Assembly (NCBI RefSeq): GCF_947500255.1
Contig: NZ_CANMRL010000001.1
Coordinates: forward strand, 620,001-684,000
Reading direction: 5' to 3'
Length of the DNA: 64,000 nucleotides
Source: an uncultured Psychroserpens sp.
GTDB lineage: Bacteria; Bacteroidota; Bacteroidia; Flavobacteriales; Flavobacteriaceae
Shown here: piece after piece, positions 17,051-26,028 of the stretch
Position numbering within the stretch: the stretch's first letter is position 1
Layout of the letters: every line of letters starts with the position of its first letter
Notes under the pieces: generated by a model
Told to the model about the DNA's origin: nothing
The model's input: only the letters and a program-made list of their open reading frames with translations
Database searches by the model: none
Position numbers and translations under genes: made by a program

Positions 17051-17083
17051 AAAAACTCCCAAGCCATTGGTTTGGGAGTTTTT
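17051..17083. terminator. bidirectional terminator between TM2 gene and P-type ATPase gene
   Basis: Hairpin AAAACTCCCAA with TTGGGAGTTTT, flanked by A and T runs. It overlaps the stop codon of the ATPase gene. Confidence 0.85.
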
Positions 17084-19046
17084 ACATTTTATACCTTAGT
17101 AACCTTAAGGCATTAATTACTACGAGTAAGGTAGAACCTTCATGAATGGCAACTGCGCTTCCTATATTTGCCCAACCCATCATAGTTATTGGTACTAGAA
17201 AGGCAACAACGCCCAAACTAATCCAAAGGTTCTGTTTTATAATGGATCTAGATTTACGACTCAAACCAATAACAAACGGTAAGCTTTCAATTTTATCAGA
17301 CATCAAGGCAACATCTGCAGTTTCTAGAGCAACATCACTTCCCGCTGCTCCCATAGCAATACCAACAGTACTATTTGCCATTGCTGGCGCATCATTTACA
17401 CCGTCTCCTACCATGGCGACTTTAGAATCTCTTTGTCTTAGCTCTTGGATTGCTTTTACTTTATCTTCAGGTAGTAAATTTCCTTTAGCCTCGGTCAAAC
17501 CAATTTGACGTGCAATAGAATTACCTACATTTTGATGATCTCCTGTGAGCATAATCATATTCTTAATGCCTATGGCTTTTAAACGTTGTAAGGTGTCTTT
17601 AGCAAATGGTCTAGGAACATCCATAACGCTAATTAAACCTATGAGTTCTTTATGATATGCAACGAGCATAACTGTCTCACCACTTTGAAGCAAATCACTC
17701 ATTTGCGTTTCTATTTCAGTAGATATATCAATACCATTATCGGTCATCAATCGCGGATTACCAATTATCACCTCATCTCCTTCGTACTGGGCTTTGATAC
17801 CCTTTCCTTGAATCGCAGACATATCAGAAGCTCGGTTTTTAGTTTCAATTTGATACTGTTCTCTAATATCTTTTGATATTGCTCTAGCGAGCGGATGGTT
17901 ACTCAAACTTTCTACATCTAGTACCAAACTCAAAAAATTAGTTTTATCAAACCCATTCAATGGAATAGCATTCGTTAATTTAGGTTTGCCTTCTGTTAAC
18001 GTTCCTGTTTTATCAAAAGCAATGGTCGTTAAGCTTCCCATGTCTTCCAGTGCTCGACCACCTTTGATCAACACACCATTTTTGGCCGCTCTAGCAATCC
18101 CACTTAATACAGCACTTGGTGTAGAAATTGCTAAAGCACATGGGCTTGCAGCAACTAAAACACATATGGCTCTATACAAACTTTGATTAAATGTTTCGTC
18201 AATAACCAAGTACGCAAAACACAGCGTGACCACCAATAGAATAACTATAGGGACAAACCACTTTTCAAACTTTTTAGTTAGTAGCTGCGTTGGTGATTTT
18301 TTAGTTTCAGCTTCACTAACCATTTTCACTAAACGTGCAATAGTACTATCCTCACTAAGCTTAAGTACTTTTACTTCAATAACATTATCTCCATTTATGG
18401 TACCAGTAAACACTTTGTGCTTACTTTCAATATCATTAAACTCTGTGTGAGTTTCTAAAGAAGAAATAGAATATTTATCTACAGGAATACTCTCTCCTGT
18501 TACTGATGCCTGATTAATACTACTATTGCCTTTTATAACGACACCATCGGCAGACACTTTGGTGTTAGGTTTTATTACAATGACATCTCCAATTTGAAGC
18601 GATTCAATAGGTATTTCTACCAATTCGTTCTCCTTTTTTAACAATGCTATTTTAGGTGATAAATTTCCGAGGGCCTCAATAGATTTTTTTGCCTTATTCA
18701 TGGCATAATGCTCTAAAGCATGGCCTAAACTAAATAAAAATAACAATAGCGCTCCTTCTCCCCAACTCCCGATGTATGCTGCTCCAATAGCAGCTGCTAA
18801 CATTAAAAAATCGATTTCAAATTCACCTTTCTTGATCTTATTAATAGCTTCTAGAGTCGTGAAATATCCTCCAAAAATATAAGCGGCAATGAAACATCCC
18901 AATGCCCACTCTTGGATAGTACTGAAATGCTCAATAAGAAGTCCGGTAAAAAAGAACACACCACTTAAAATGGCAAAATACAATTCTGTTTTTTCGCCTA
19001 AAATTCCGTGGTTATGACTATGTTCATTAGGTTTATTTTGATTCAT
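17082..19046 (-). CDS. P1B-4-type heavy-metal transporting ATPase
   Basis: A 654-residue inner-membrane pump that exports a transition metal at the cost of ATP. The P-type core is complete: TGES, phosphorylation site DKTGTLTEG, the HP dipeptide in SNHPLARA, and GDGVNDAPAM. The metal-site motifs are SPC (AASPCALAIS) and HEGST near the C-terminus, the pairing that marks subgroup P1B-4 (Co, Zn or Fe export) rather than CPC-type Cu or Cd pumps. There is no CxxC metal-binding domain, only a short His-rich tail (NEHSHNHG). The frame is open to a TTG at 19067, but the ATG at 19046 is preferred. The 1138-residue barrel gene lies 59 bp upstream on the same strand. Confidence 0.92.
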   Translation of the reverse strand: MNQNKPNEHSHNHGILGEKTELYFAILSGVFFFTGLLIEHFSTIQEWALGCFIAAYIFGGYFTTLEAINKIKKGEFEIDFLMLAAAIGAAYIGSWGEGALLLFLFSLGHALEHYAMNKAKKSIEALGNLSPKIALLKKENELVEIPIESLQIGDVIVIKPNTKVSADGVVIKGNSSINQASVTGESIPVDKYSISSLETHTEFNDIESKHKVFTGTINGDNVIEVKVLKLSEDSTIARLVKMVSEAETKKSPTQLLTKKFEKWFVPIVILLVVTLCFAYLVIDETFNQSLYRAICVLVAASPCALAISTPSAVLSGIARAAKNGVLIKGGRALEDMGSLTTIAFDKTGTLTEGKPKLTNAIPLNGFDKTNFLSLVLDVESLSNHPLARAISKDIREQYQIETKNRASDMSAIQGKGIKAQYEGDEVIIGNPRLMTDNGIDISTEIETQMSDLLQSGETVMLVAYHKELIGLISVMDVPRPFAKDTLQRLKAIGIKNMIMLTGDHQNVGNSIARQIGLTEAKGNLLPEDKVKAIQELRQRDSKVAMVGDGVNDAPAMANSTVGIAMGAAGSDVALETADVALMSDKIESLPFVIGLSRKSRSIIKQNLWISLGVVAFLVPITMMGWANIGSAVAIHEGSTLLVVINALRLLRYKM

Positions 19047-19105
19047 CTCAATAATTTTATGGATCAAATATTGGTTTCGTAACTACCCTATAAAACTTAC
19101 AAAAC

Positions 19106-22100
19106 TTAAAAATAAGCTTTTAACTGGACAGTTCCTGTGTGAATGGTTTTACTGGTCTCTGTTTTCCTTCCGAAGTAATTCAAATTTAGATCCAAGAACT
19201 TGGTAAGCTTCTTCTGAGCAAGTAAGCTCCATGTAAAGTTATTTCCTGGTTGCAAACCTTCTAATATTTGATAAGCTACTGGAGTATTAGCATTTCCGGA
19301 GAATTCATTTTTAAAGAAATTAACTTCACCTGTTAATGCAATTTTATTGGCATTATTATAGGTAAATGATAATCCGTAATTGCTTTGGGTAAGTCGTTCC
19401 ATCTCACCAATAGTATTATCTTTAGATGTGTACTGATAAAACACATCAAAACGAGCATTTTCATTAAATATATAGGATAGCTTAGGTTGAAATCGTACTT
19501 CATCCAACTCATAGTTTCTAGTTGCAAAATTTTCACTCAAACTCTCATTGATCTCCAAACTAGATTGCAAATTAATTAGCCAACTCTTCCAAAATTTATG
19601 ATTAAATTGAAGTTGATGACTTTGCAACTTATTCTCCTGAAATCCTATAGACAATGTTGATCGATTGGTATTAGACAAAAACGTATAAGACGTTGTATAC
19701 TTTTGTTGACCTCTATTGAAGAACAATACATTTCTAATACTTTTATTGAGTGCGAGTTGATTAATTTCATCTGTAGAAAAAGGATTTAAATCAAAACCAT
19801 CTCCAACCCTTCTGTTTTTTCTATCAATTAAAAACGAGGTTTGATTATAAAAATGTGACCAGAATTTCTTCCCTTTATCTTCTGAACTAGACCATTGCTT
19901 TGGATTGATTGTCAAGGTTTGACTAAATCTGTTTTGATGCGTTTTCACAAACACCTGATTTGGTAGTAAGACACGAATATAACTACCTTGATCTGCAAAT
20001 TGGGCAACTTCAAACTCGTTGAGTTCTTGAATTCCGTTGTCATTATAATCAATCCAAGTGTAAGCGCCTTGGCCTGGCTCTACTTCTACATAGGTAAAAT
20101 CTTGCTGTGGTAATGTACCTGAATTGGTTTCAAAAACCGTATTCCAAAGTACTAGATTGCCCCACAATTTTTGATTAAAATTTAATCTCGAGTTCAATGA
20201 GTTTTCATCTTCAATACCTTCATCTTCGCTTTTCAATGTTCTGTAGTTGGCATATAGTCCTAAATTGGTAGTTTTATTCTGAATGATTTGAGATTTTAAA
20301 TAGTAGGTATTAGATGTGTTAACACGTTTAACCTCATTAGTACGCAAACTATCATTTACTCTAAATTTATAGCCTATTTCAACAAAAACACCTGTACTAT
20401 CTCCGTAACCTGTAAAAGCTTCGTAAGACTTAAATCGCTGACTCAAATTTGTTAATAGATCAGTAGATCTTTCACGCTGCTCACTATCCTCTAAAGCAAT
20501 TTTTGCACCAACCCATTGTTTATCGTTATTAAAATTATAGGTTACTCGATTAAAAGAACGTACAAAAGTAGACGTTGACGCACTACTTTTATTACTCAAA
20601 AAGCTAGAATTAGAAAATATATTGAATTTATTAAGTTGAAGATTTGCCAGCATATTATGGCGATTCCCATTGAAATTTTCGGAATAGTTAAGATGCTCAA
20701 ACTTATATGTTGCTATTCCTTTTTTTTGATGAAGTAATTCAACTCCCGAAGACAATAGTATTTGGTTTCCTAGCGGATCTTCTAAGTTCCAATCACGATT
20801 AAATTCGGCTCTGTATAAGCGTTGTATCGTTTTAAAGTTCTTATTAATAATATCAGCATCGGCATAAGCATTTAAATTCCATAAGCTATCTGTTTTAATA
20901 ACTTTTTGATTGATACGTAGCTTACCAGCGAAGCCATCGTTATCATCATCATCCATGCTAGAAAACAAGTTAAGGTCGTTTTTACTTCCTGCCAATTCAA
21001 AATAGACATCTGTTTTTTCGTTTGGTTTGTAGGCACCATTAACAACAGCAACTTGTAGTTTTTCTGGTGCAATTAATCGTACGATAGGCTCATAATTTCC
21101 TTGAGGAATGCCATTTAAAGGTGCAACATACTCGAAGATATTTTCTACAGCGTTACTATTTATGATGACATAATTTCCTTGGTTTTCGCCTACTAAAGTA
21201 AATCGAACACTAAACAAATCGTCATCAGGATTATTAGAGAACACAAAAATTTCTTCACCACCAACGATATCCTTTCTGTATAAAATACGGTTGTCATCAA
21301 ACGCTTGCGCAACATCGGAAGGCGCTACCATTAATGATTGATCATCTCCAGCATTAGATAAGATATCCACCTGTTCGGTAGATAAATTTTGTTGCAATGG
21401 TTGATTTTTAGCATCTGCTTCAGAGTATACCGAAACTCCAAGTTTTAGTTTTTCAGTTTCATAAGTTCCTCCTCCAAAAACCGTAAAGCGGGAGAAATTA
21501 CGATCACTAAACTGATAATCTACTGTAATTCGCATTTCCGAAGTGATAGGATACGTCGAGTTAAAGATGATCTCACCAGCGTTATAATCGATAATATAAT
21601 CTTTGTTTTCACCACGCTCAATGGGAATCCCGTTAACATAAACCGTTTCGCTACCAGAGACGATAAGCACAAATAATTCGTTATTAGGGCCTGTCAATTT
21701 ATAGGGACCTTGGTTTCCTTCTTGTGCTACAAACTGGCTTGTTGTAAACTGTCCTCGAACTAGTGCTCCAGAAGCAAATAGATTGGTTTTAGACGATTCT
21801 CCTTCAAAATTTGCAGCCACCTGTAAGCCTTGAACACGCTTAGTAAAGCTGGCAAAATAACTATTAGTGTTGGCTAGATCTATATCTCCTGCTCTAATGT
21901 TCCATCGATCACTAAACAATTCGATAAATACCTGATCGAACTCATCTAATCGCTGTGAATATCCACTCTCTTGCAAAGGAATATTAGCATCCTGAATTGA
22001 CGCTCTTAGTGATACCTTATCGCTTAGCTTTCCTGAAATCTGTAAATCCAGTTCACTGTTCAACACCGAATTTTGATTATTACCAAGAGTGACTCCTCTT

Positions 22101-22522
22101 GAGATGCTTCCAGAAGTGCTCAGGCCATCAAAAGGGGTGAAATTTTTTTCGATGTTGGATTGATTGAGTTTGTATAAACGTTGAAGATTGTCGGTATTAT
22201 CAACAATAATCTTATCGTCTAGTTGGAAATATTTCCGAGTTAAAAAATCAGGATATCGCAAATAATTGATCTCTACAGAATCAACTGCAATCGGTTTTTT
22301 GAACGTTAGTAAGGCTTTGGCAAAATCAACTTTATAATACGAGGTATCAATGGTAGTTTTATCTTTACGCTTTAAGATAAACCAGCTAGAATTAATACTA
22401 ACAGTATCGACTTTAATAGAATCTCTAACGACTACTTTCTTTGTCCTATAATTAGATTGTTCCTCTTGTGCTAAGGCACAAAAAGACATTATAAAACACA
22501 TAAGCGAAATAGCAATTTTCAT
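19106..22522 (-). CDS. large outer-membrane beta-barrel-type protein, unknown function
   Basis: A 1138-residue protein with signal peptide MKIAISLMCFIMSFCALAQ and a C-terminal Phe (TVQLKAYF), as expected for an outer-membrane barrel. Residues 130-240 contain many amphipathic strands (SGSISRGVTLGNNQNSVLN), the middle has a soluble domain with YVNGIPIERGENKDY and a repeat-like INSNAVENIFEYVAPLNGIPQGNYEP, and the last 500 residues are alternating strands. An EF-hand-like calcium loop DYNDNGIQELNEFE is near residue 845. It looks like a conserved Bacteroidota protein, but I know no function. No TonB box or plug is seen, so it is not a typical TonB receptor. Confidence 0.75.
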   Translation of the reverse strand: MKIAISLMCFIMSFCALAQEEQSNYRTKKVVVRDSIKVDTVSINSSWFILKRKDKTTIDTSYYKVDFAKALLTFKKPIAVDSVEINYLRYPDFLTRKYFQLDDKIIVDNTDNLQRLYKLNQSNIEKNFTPFDGLSTSGSISRGVTLGNNQNSVLNSELDLQISGKLSDKVSLRASIQDANIPLQESGYSQRLDEFDQVFIELFSDRWNIRAGDIDLANTNSYFASFTKRVQGLQVAANFEGESSKTNLFASGALVRGQFTTSQFVAQEGNQGPYKLTGPNNELFVLIVSGSETVYVNGIPIERGENKDYIIDYNAGEIIFNSTYPITSEMRITVDYQFSDRNFSRFTVFGGGTYETEKLKLGVSVYSEADAKNQPLQQNLSTEQVDILSNAGDDQSLMVAPSDVAQAFDDNRILYRKDIVGGEEIFVFSNNPDDDLFSVRFTLVGENQGNYVIINSNAVENIFEYVAPLNGIPQGNYEPIVRLIAPEKLQVAVVNGAYKPNEKTDVYFELAGSKNDLNLFSSMDDDDNDGFAGKLRINQKVIKTDSLWNLNAYADADIINKNFKTIQRLYRAEFNRDWNLEDPLGNQILLSSGVELLHQKKGIATYKFEHLNYSENFNGNRHNMLANLQLNKFNIFSNSSFLSNKSSASTSTFVRSFNRVTYNFNNDKQWVGAKIALEDSEQRERSTDLLTNLSQRFKSYEAFTGYGDSTGVFVEIGYKFRVNDSLRTNEVKRVNTSNTYYLKSQIIQNKTTNLGLYANYRTLKSEDEGIEDENSLNSRLNFNQKLWGNLVLWNTVFETNSGTLPQQDFTYVEVEPGQGAYTWIDYNDNGIQELNEFEVAQFADQGSYIRVLLPNQVFVKTHQNRFSQTLTINPKQWSSSEDKGKKFWSHFYNQTSFLIDRKNRRVGDGFDLNPFSTDEINQLALNKSIRNVLFFNRGQQKYTTSYTFLSNTNRSTLSIGFQENKLQSHQLQFNHKFWKSWLINLQSSLEINESLSENFATRNYELDEVRFQPKLSYIFNENARFDVFYQYTSKDNTIGEMERLTQSNYGLSFTYNNANKIALTGEVNFFKNEFSGNANTPVAYQILEGLQPGNNFTWSLLAQKKLTKFLDLNLNYFGRKTETSKTIHTGTVQLKAYF

Positions 22523-22586
22523 TCAGTATATAAACTTCTAAAGGCGGAAATTATTTTATCCTTAAAATCGGGTTAAAATAATAGTG

Positions 22587-22594
22587 TAAAAGTA
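22587..22594 (-). promoter_or_regulatory. -7 box (TACTTTTA) for 19106-22522
   Basis: TAnnTTTA on the minus strand about 65 bp before the start, in the divergent region shared with xth. Confidence 0.35.
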
Positions 22595-22621
22595 CAGTAT
22601 TATTTAATTTAGCTGAAATCT

Positions 22622-22629
22622 TAACTTTT
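22622..22629 (+). promoter_or_regulatory. -7-like box (TAACTTTT) 4 nt before xth
   Basis: Matches TAnnTTT with T instead of the final G, exactly 4 nt (CAGA) before the ATG at 22634. Weak alone, notable for the spacing. Confidence 0.3.
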
Positions 22630-22633
22630 CAGA

Positions 22634-23395
22634 ATGAAAATCATATCATACAATGTCAACGGTATTCGAGCTGCAATGAATAAAGGCTTTATCGATTGGC
22701 TTAAAAGCGCAAATCCAGATGTGATTTGTTTACAGGAAATCAAAGCCATGAAGGAGCAAGTTGATATTGAAGCTATCGAAAATGCTGGTTATAAATATAA
22801 TTATTGGTTTAGTGCTCAAAAAAAAGGCTATAGCGGTGTTGCCATTTTAAGTAAAACGGAACCCGACCATATAGAATATGGAACGGGAATTGAATCTATG
22901 GATTTTGAAGGACGAAATCTAAGAGCCGATTTTAATGGCTTGTCTGTAATGAGTATGTATTTACCTTCTGGAACCAATGATGCTCGATTAGCACACAAGT
23001 TTGAATACATGGATATGATTCATTCGTATTTAAACAACTTGAGGCAAGAGAAGCCCAACTTAGTTATTCTTGGCGATTATAACATTTGTCATGAAGCGAT
23101 TGATATTCACAATCCAAAAATGAAAGGTGTTTCTGGGTTTTTACCTGAAGAACGTGAATGGTTGGGTCGTTTCATTGATAGCGGTTTTATAGATTCGTTT
23201 AGACACTTACACCCAGAGAAACAAGAATTTTCATGGTGGAGTTATCGCGCCAATGCCAGAGCGAATAATAAAGGTTGGCGTTTAGATTATGCAATGGTTA
23301 GCCAACCATTACAAGAAAATATCAAACGCAGCGTTATCCTCACGGAAGCGGTTCATAGTGACCATTGTCCGATCTTAGTAGAAATAGAAAATTAA
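22634..23395 (+). CDS. xth: exodeoxyribonuclease III
   Basis: A 253-residue AP endonuclease/3'-5' exonuclease of base-excision repair. The family motifs are complete: SYNVNGIRA at the N-terminus with the metal-binding Asn, CLQEIK with the metal Glu, YLPSGTN, the LGDYNICH catalytic Asp/Asn, WSYRANARANNKGWRLDY and the C-terminal SDHCPI His. It is cytoplasmic. The OmpA-family gene follows after 25 bp without a terminator, so the two may be co-transcribed although they are unrelated in function. Confidence 0.97.
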   Translation: MKIISYNVNGIRAAMNKGFIDWLKSANPDVICLQEIKAMKEQVDIEAIENAGYKYNYWFSAQKKGYSGVAILSKTEPDHIEYGTGIESMDFEGRNLRADFNGLSVMSMYLPSGTNDARLAHKFEYMDMIHSYLNNLRQEKPNLVILGDYNICHEAIDIHNPKMKGVSGFLPEEREWLGRFIDSGFIDSFRHLHPEKQEFSWWSYRANARANNKGWRLDYAMVSQPLQENIKRSVILTEAVHSDHCPILVEIEN

Positions 23396-23420
23396 TTATA
23401 ACAAACTTAACCTGATTAAC

Positions 23421-24380
23421 ATGATTAAAAAATTGTCATTAATAGCACTAACCTTTGTATTTACAACGTCTTGTGTATCTAAAAAAATATACACTGATTT
23501 AGAAAATAAATATGCAGATCTAAAAAAAGAGCACCGCAAATTATCTGATAGTAATAGGGATCTGGAAACAGCTTTGAACAAAGCCGAAAATGACTTGACT
23601 AGACTTCAGCAAGATTATGATAAGACCTTAGCGCAACGTAATAAGCTCCAATCTGAATACGACGCTACCAAATCAAACCTAGATAATTTAAAAGCTTCAT
23701 ATGATGCATTGGAAAAAAACAGTAGTGCATCTATAGCAGCCAATTCAAAAAAGAATAGAGAATTATTAGCGCAGTTGGAAGCTAAAGAACAAGCCTTAGT
23801 AGCAGAAAATGCAAGGTTAGAAAAATTAAAGAAAGAATTAGACTCTAGATCACAACGTGTAGCCGAACTGGAAAATGTGATTGCTACTAAAGATGCGGCA
23901 ATGACGAAATTAAAAGATGCTATTTCTAAAGCATTAACCAATTTTGAAGGTAAAGGATTAACTGTAGAACAGCGTAACGGTAAAGTATATGTGTCTATGG
24001 AAAACAAACTTCTTTTTCAATCTGGAAGTTGGGCTGTTGGTACACAAGGAAAACAAGCCGTTAAGCAACTAGGTGATGTACTGGCCGACAATCCTGAGAT
24101 TGCCATCTTAATAGAAGGACATACCGATGATGTACCTTATAAAGGGAATTCGCAATTGAGTGGCAACTGGGATCTTTCGACTAAGCGAGCTACGGCAATA
24201 GTGAATATTCTTAGAGAAAATTCAGCAATTAATCCTGAAAATTTAACAGCTGCTGGTCGTGGTGAATATGCACCAATTGCAAGTAACGATACTTCCGAAG
24301 GCAAAGCAAAAAATCGCCGTATAGAGGTAATTTTAACGCCAAAATTAGATGAGATTTCAAAACTATTGAACGACATTTAA
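23421..24380 (+). CDS. OmpA-family peptidoglycan-binding lipoprotein
   Basis: A 319-residue outer-membrane lipoprotein. The signal MIKKLSLIALTFVFTTSC ends in a lipobox Cys. Residues 25-175 form a long coiled coil with many Lys/Glu/Leu heptads. The C-terminal OmpA domain (about 190-305) has LLFQSGSW, ILIEGHTDDVPY, LSTKRATAIVNIL and the NRRIEV motif that contacts the diaminopimelate of peptidoglycan. It probably links the outer membrane to the cell wall. It resembles flavobacterial OmpA lipoproteins with a coiled-coil spacer. A hairpin at 24409-24439 ends the unit. Confidence 0.92.
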   Translation: MIKKLSLIALTFVFTTSCVSKKIYTDLENKYADLKKEHRKLSDSNRDLETALNKAENDLTRLQQDYDKTLAQRNKLQSEYDATKSNLDNLKASYDALEKNSSASIAANSKKNRELLAQLEAKEQALVAENARLEKLKKELDSRSQRVAELENVIATKDAAMTKLKDAISKALTNFEGKGLTVEQRNGKVYVSMENKLLFQSGSWAVGTQGKQAVKQLGDVLADNPEIAILIEGHTDDVPYKGNSQLSGNWDLSTKRATAIVNILRENSAINPENLTAAGRGEYAPIASNDTSEGKAKNRRIEVILTPKLDEISKLLNDI

Positions 24381-24408
24381 GCGCTTCAAAACCTTAACAT
24401 AGATTTAG

Positions 24409-24443
24409 GATGGTTCAGTTTTTAAAAAGCTGAACCATCTTCT
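24409..24443 (+). terminator. terminator after the OmpA-family gene
   Basis: Ten-bp perfect stem GATGGTTCAG (24409-24418) with CTGAACCATC (24430-24439), followed by a pyrimidine-rich stretch rather than a pure T run. Confidence 0.65.
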
Positions 24444-24451
24444 TATCTTTA
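24444..24451 (+). promoter_or_regulatory. -7 box (TATCTTTA) for the aldo/keto reductase gene
   Basis: TAnnTTTA 25 bp before the ATG at 24477, directly after the preceding terminator stem. Confidence 0.45.
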
Positions 24452-24476
24452 CACTTCTTAAAATTAAACCAACACC

Positions 24477-25514
24477 ATGAGATACACCACATTACCAAAA
24501 ACCGATATAAAAGTTAGTAAAATTTGTTTAGGAACGATGACCTGGGGAAATCAAAATACTCAAGACGAAGGTTTTGCTCAAATGGATCTAGCCATAGACA
24601 AAGGTGTCAACTTTTTTGATGTGGCAGAGTTGTATCCTGTTCCAGCAACGGCAGAAACTTATGCCGAAACCGAACGTATTATTGGAAATTGGTTTGAAAA
24701 AACTGGAAACAGAGATAAGGTTGTTCTGGCCACCAAAATTGCTGGTCCAGGAGATTATACAGCACATATTAGAACCAATGGGTTTAGTAAAGCTGCACTT
24801 AATGACGCTGTAGATAACAGCTTAAAGCGTTTAAAAACTGATTATATTGACTTATACCAATTACATTGGCCAGAGCGTCAAACCAATATGTTTGGTGTTA
24901 GGGATTATAATCATAATGCTAATGATCCATGGACCGATAATTTTAATGAGATCCTACATAATTTGGATGAGATCATCAAATCTGGAAAAATACGTCAGGT
25001 TGGGATTTCAAATGAAAAAGCTTGGGGAACTATGCGTTATTTGGAAGAGTCCAATACACATAACTTACCAAGAATGATTACCATACAAAATGCATATTCG
25101 TTATTAAATCGCGTATTTGAAGGCGATATGGCAGAAGTTGCTATTCGGGAAGAGGTTGGTTTATTAGCCTATTCACCAATGGCATTTGGTGTGCTGTCAG
25201 GAAAATATATTAAAGGTACTGCAGCAGATAATGCACGATTAAAGCTGTTCCCTAGATTTGCACGTTACAGCGGAGCTAAAGCAACTGAGGCCACCAAACG
25301 TTATATGCAAATTGCGGAAGACAATGGTATGACCTTAGCACAAATGGCATTGGCTTTTGTAACAGACAGACCTTTTATAACGAGTAGTATTATTGGTGCG
25401 ACCTCTTTAGAACAATTAGAAGAAAATATCGATAGTATTGATATAACATTAAGTGACGAGCTCTTAAAAGCCATCAATGAGGTGCATGCAGAAATTCCTA
25501 ATCCAGCGCCATAA
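24477..25514 (+). CDS. tas: NADP-dependent aldo/keto reductase, Tas-like
   Basis: A 345-residue TIM-barrel oxidoreductase of the aldo/keto reductase superfamily. The N-terminus (LCLGTMTWGNQN) and the FDVAELYPVPATAETY segment closely match E. coli Tas. The catalytic tetrad residues appear in order: Asp and Tyr in DVAELYP, Lys in LATKIAG and His in YQLHWPER. The C-terminal SSIIGATSLEQLEENI contacts the NADPH phosphate. Tas proteins reduce aldehydes, but the true substrate is unknown; E. coli tas was found as a suppressor of tyrosine auxotrophy. It is a single gene with its own promoter. Confidence 0.9.
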   Translation: MRYTTLPKTDIKVSKICLGTMTWGNQNTQDEGFAQMDLAIDKGVNFFDVAELYPVPATAETYAETERIIGNWFEKTGNRDKVVLATKIAGPGDYTAHIRTNGFSKAALNDAVDNSLKRLKTDYIDLYQLHWPERQTNMFGVRDYNHNANDPWTDNFNEILHNLDEIIKSGKIRQVGISNEKAWGTMRYLEESNTHNLPRMITIQNAYSLLNRVFEGDMAEVAIREEVGLLAYSPMAFGVLSGKYIKGTAADNARLKLFPRFARYSGAKATEATKRYMQIAEDNGMTLAQMALAFVTDRPFITSSIIGATSLEQLEENIDSIDITLSDELLKAINEVHAEIPNPAP

Positions 25515-25547
25515 TAATATTGCTTTTTGAGATTTATATTGATTTAT

Positions 25548-25591
25548 TGTCGATTATATTCTATATTTGATTAACACTAAATCAATCGACA
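25548..25591 (+). promoter_or_regulatory. promoter of the 72-aa membrane protein with flanking inverted repeat
   Basis: The -7 box TATATTTG is at 25562-25569, with TTG at 25539-25541 as a possible -33 element 20 bp upstream. The box is bracketed by TGTCGATT (25548-25555) and its complement AATCGACA (25584-25591), the latter reaching the start codon. A second pair, ATTGATTTA (25538-25546) and TAAATCAAT (25578-25586), interlaces with it. Confidence 0.5.
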
Positions 25592-25809
25592 TGAACATAT
25601 TTAATCTATCTCTCCTGTTTTTTCAGAACCCACCTTATGAATTAAATGATAGTATTTCAGGATTTGCAACACTTACGATGATCTTATACATTCTATATAT
25701 TGCAGCTGTAATAAGCTTTTTTGTGCTTTTTATATTTCTATACATTAGAGTCATGAAATACTTTAAATTAAAGAATAAACTCATGCAACGCGAACTTGAT
25801 AAGGATTAG
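25591..25809 (+). CDS. small single-pass membrane protein, unknown
   Basis: A 72-residue protein starting at the ATG at 25591; the frame is open from a TTG at 25567 but that lies inside the promoter. A hydrophobic helix spans roughly residues 27-53 (MILYILYIAAVISFFVLFIFLYI) and is followed by a basic tail (KYFKLKNKLMQRELDKD), so a type with cytosolic C-terminus is likely. No family is recognised. The promoter shares an 18-bp segment (one mismatch) with that of the lipoprotein gene 0.4 kb downstream, suggesting joint regulation. Confidence 0.6.
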   Translation: MNIFNLSLLFFQNPPYELNDSISGFATLTMILYILYIAAVISFFVLFIFLYIRVMKYFKLKNKLMQRELDKD

Positions 25810-25847
25810 AATTAAAAACTATTTCAAGAAAACAACTATCTAAATAT

Positions 25848-25871
25848 CCTAGCTATGACTAGGTTTTTTTT
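25848..25871 (+). terminator. weak terminator after the 72-aa gene
   Basis: Short stem CCTAG (25848-25852) with CTAGG (25859-25863) followed by eight T residues. Confidence 0.5.
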
Positions 25872-25930
25872 ATTTTTTCAGCCTCCTTCATAGTATTAAA
25901 TATCAATAAATCAATTATTTAATTGCATTC

Positions 25931-25976
25931 ATATAGAATATTTTCTATATTTGATTGTGTAGAAAATATTCTATAT
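25931..25976 (+). promoter_or_regulatory. promoter with a 17-bp inverted repeat for the 502-aa lipoprotein
   Basis: ATATAGAATATTTTCTA (25931-25947) and its exact complement TAGAAAATATTCTATAT (25960-25976) are separated by 12 bp. The -7 box TATATTTG lies at 25946-25953, so it starts in the left arm and runs into the spacer; TTG at 25923-25925 is a possible -33 element. A 16-bp perfect palindrome ATTTAATCGATTAAAT follows at 25981-25996 in the leader. Confidence 0.6.
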
Positions 25977-26028
25977 AATCATTTAATCGATTAAATTCAC
26001 TGAACACTAACTTAAATTCAATAGTACA

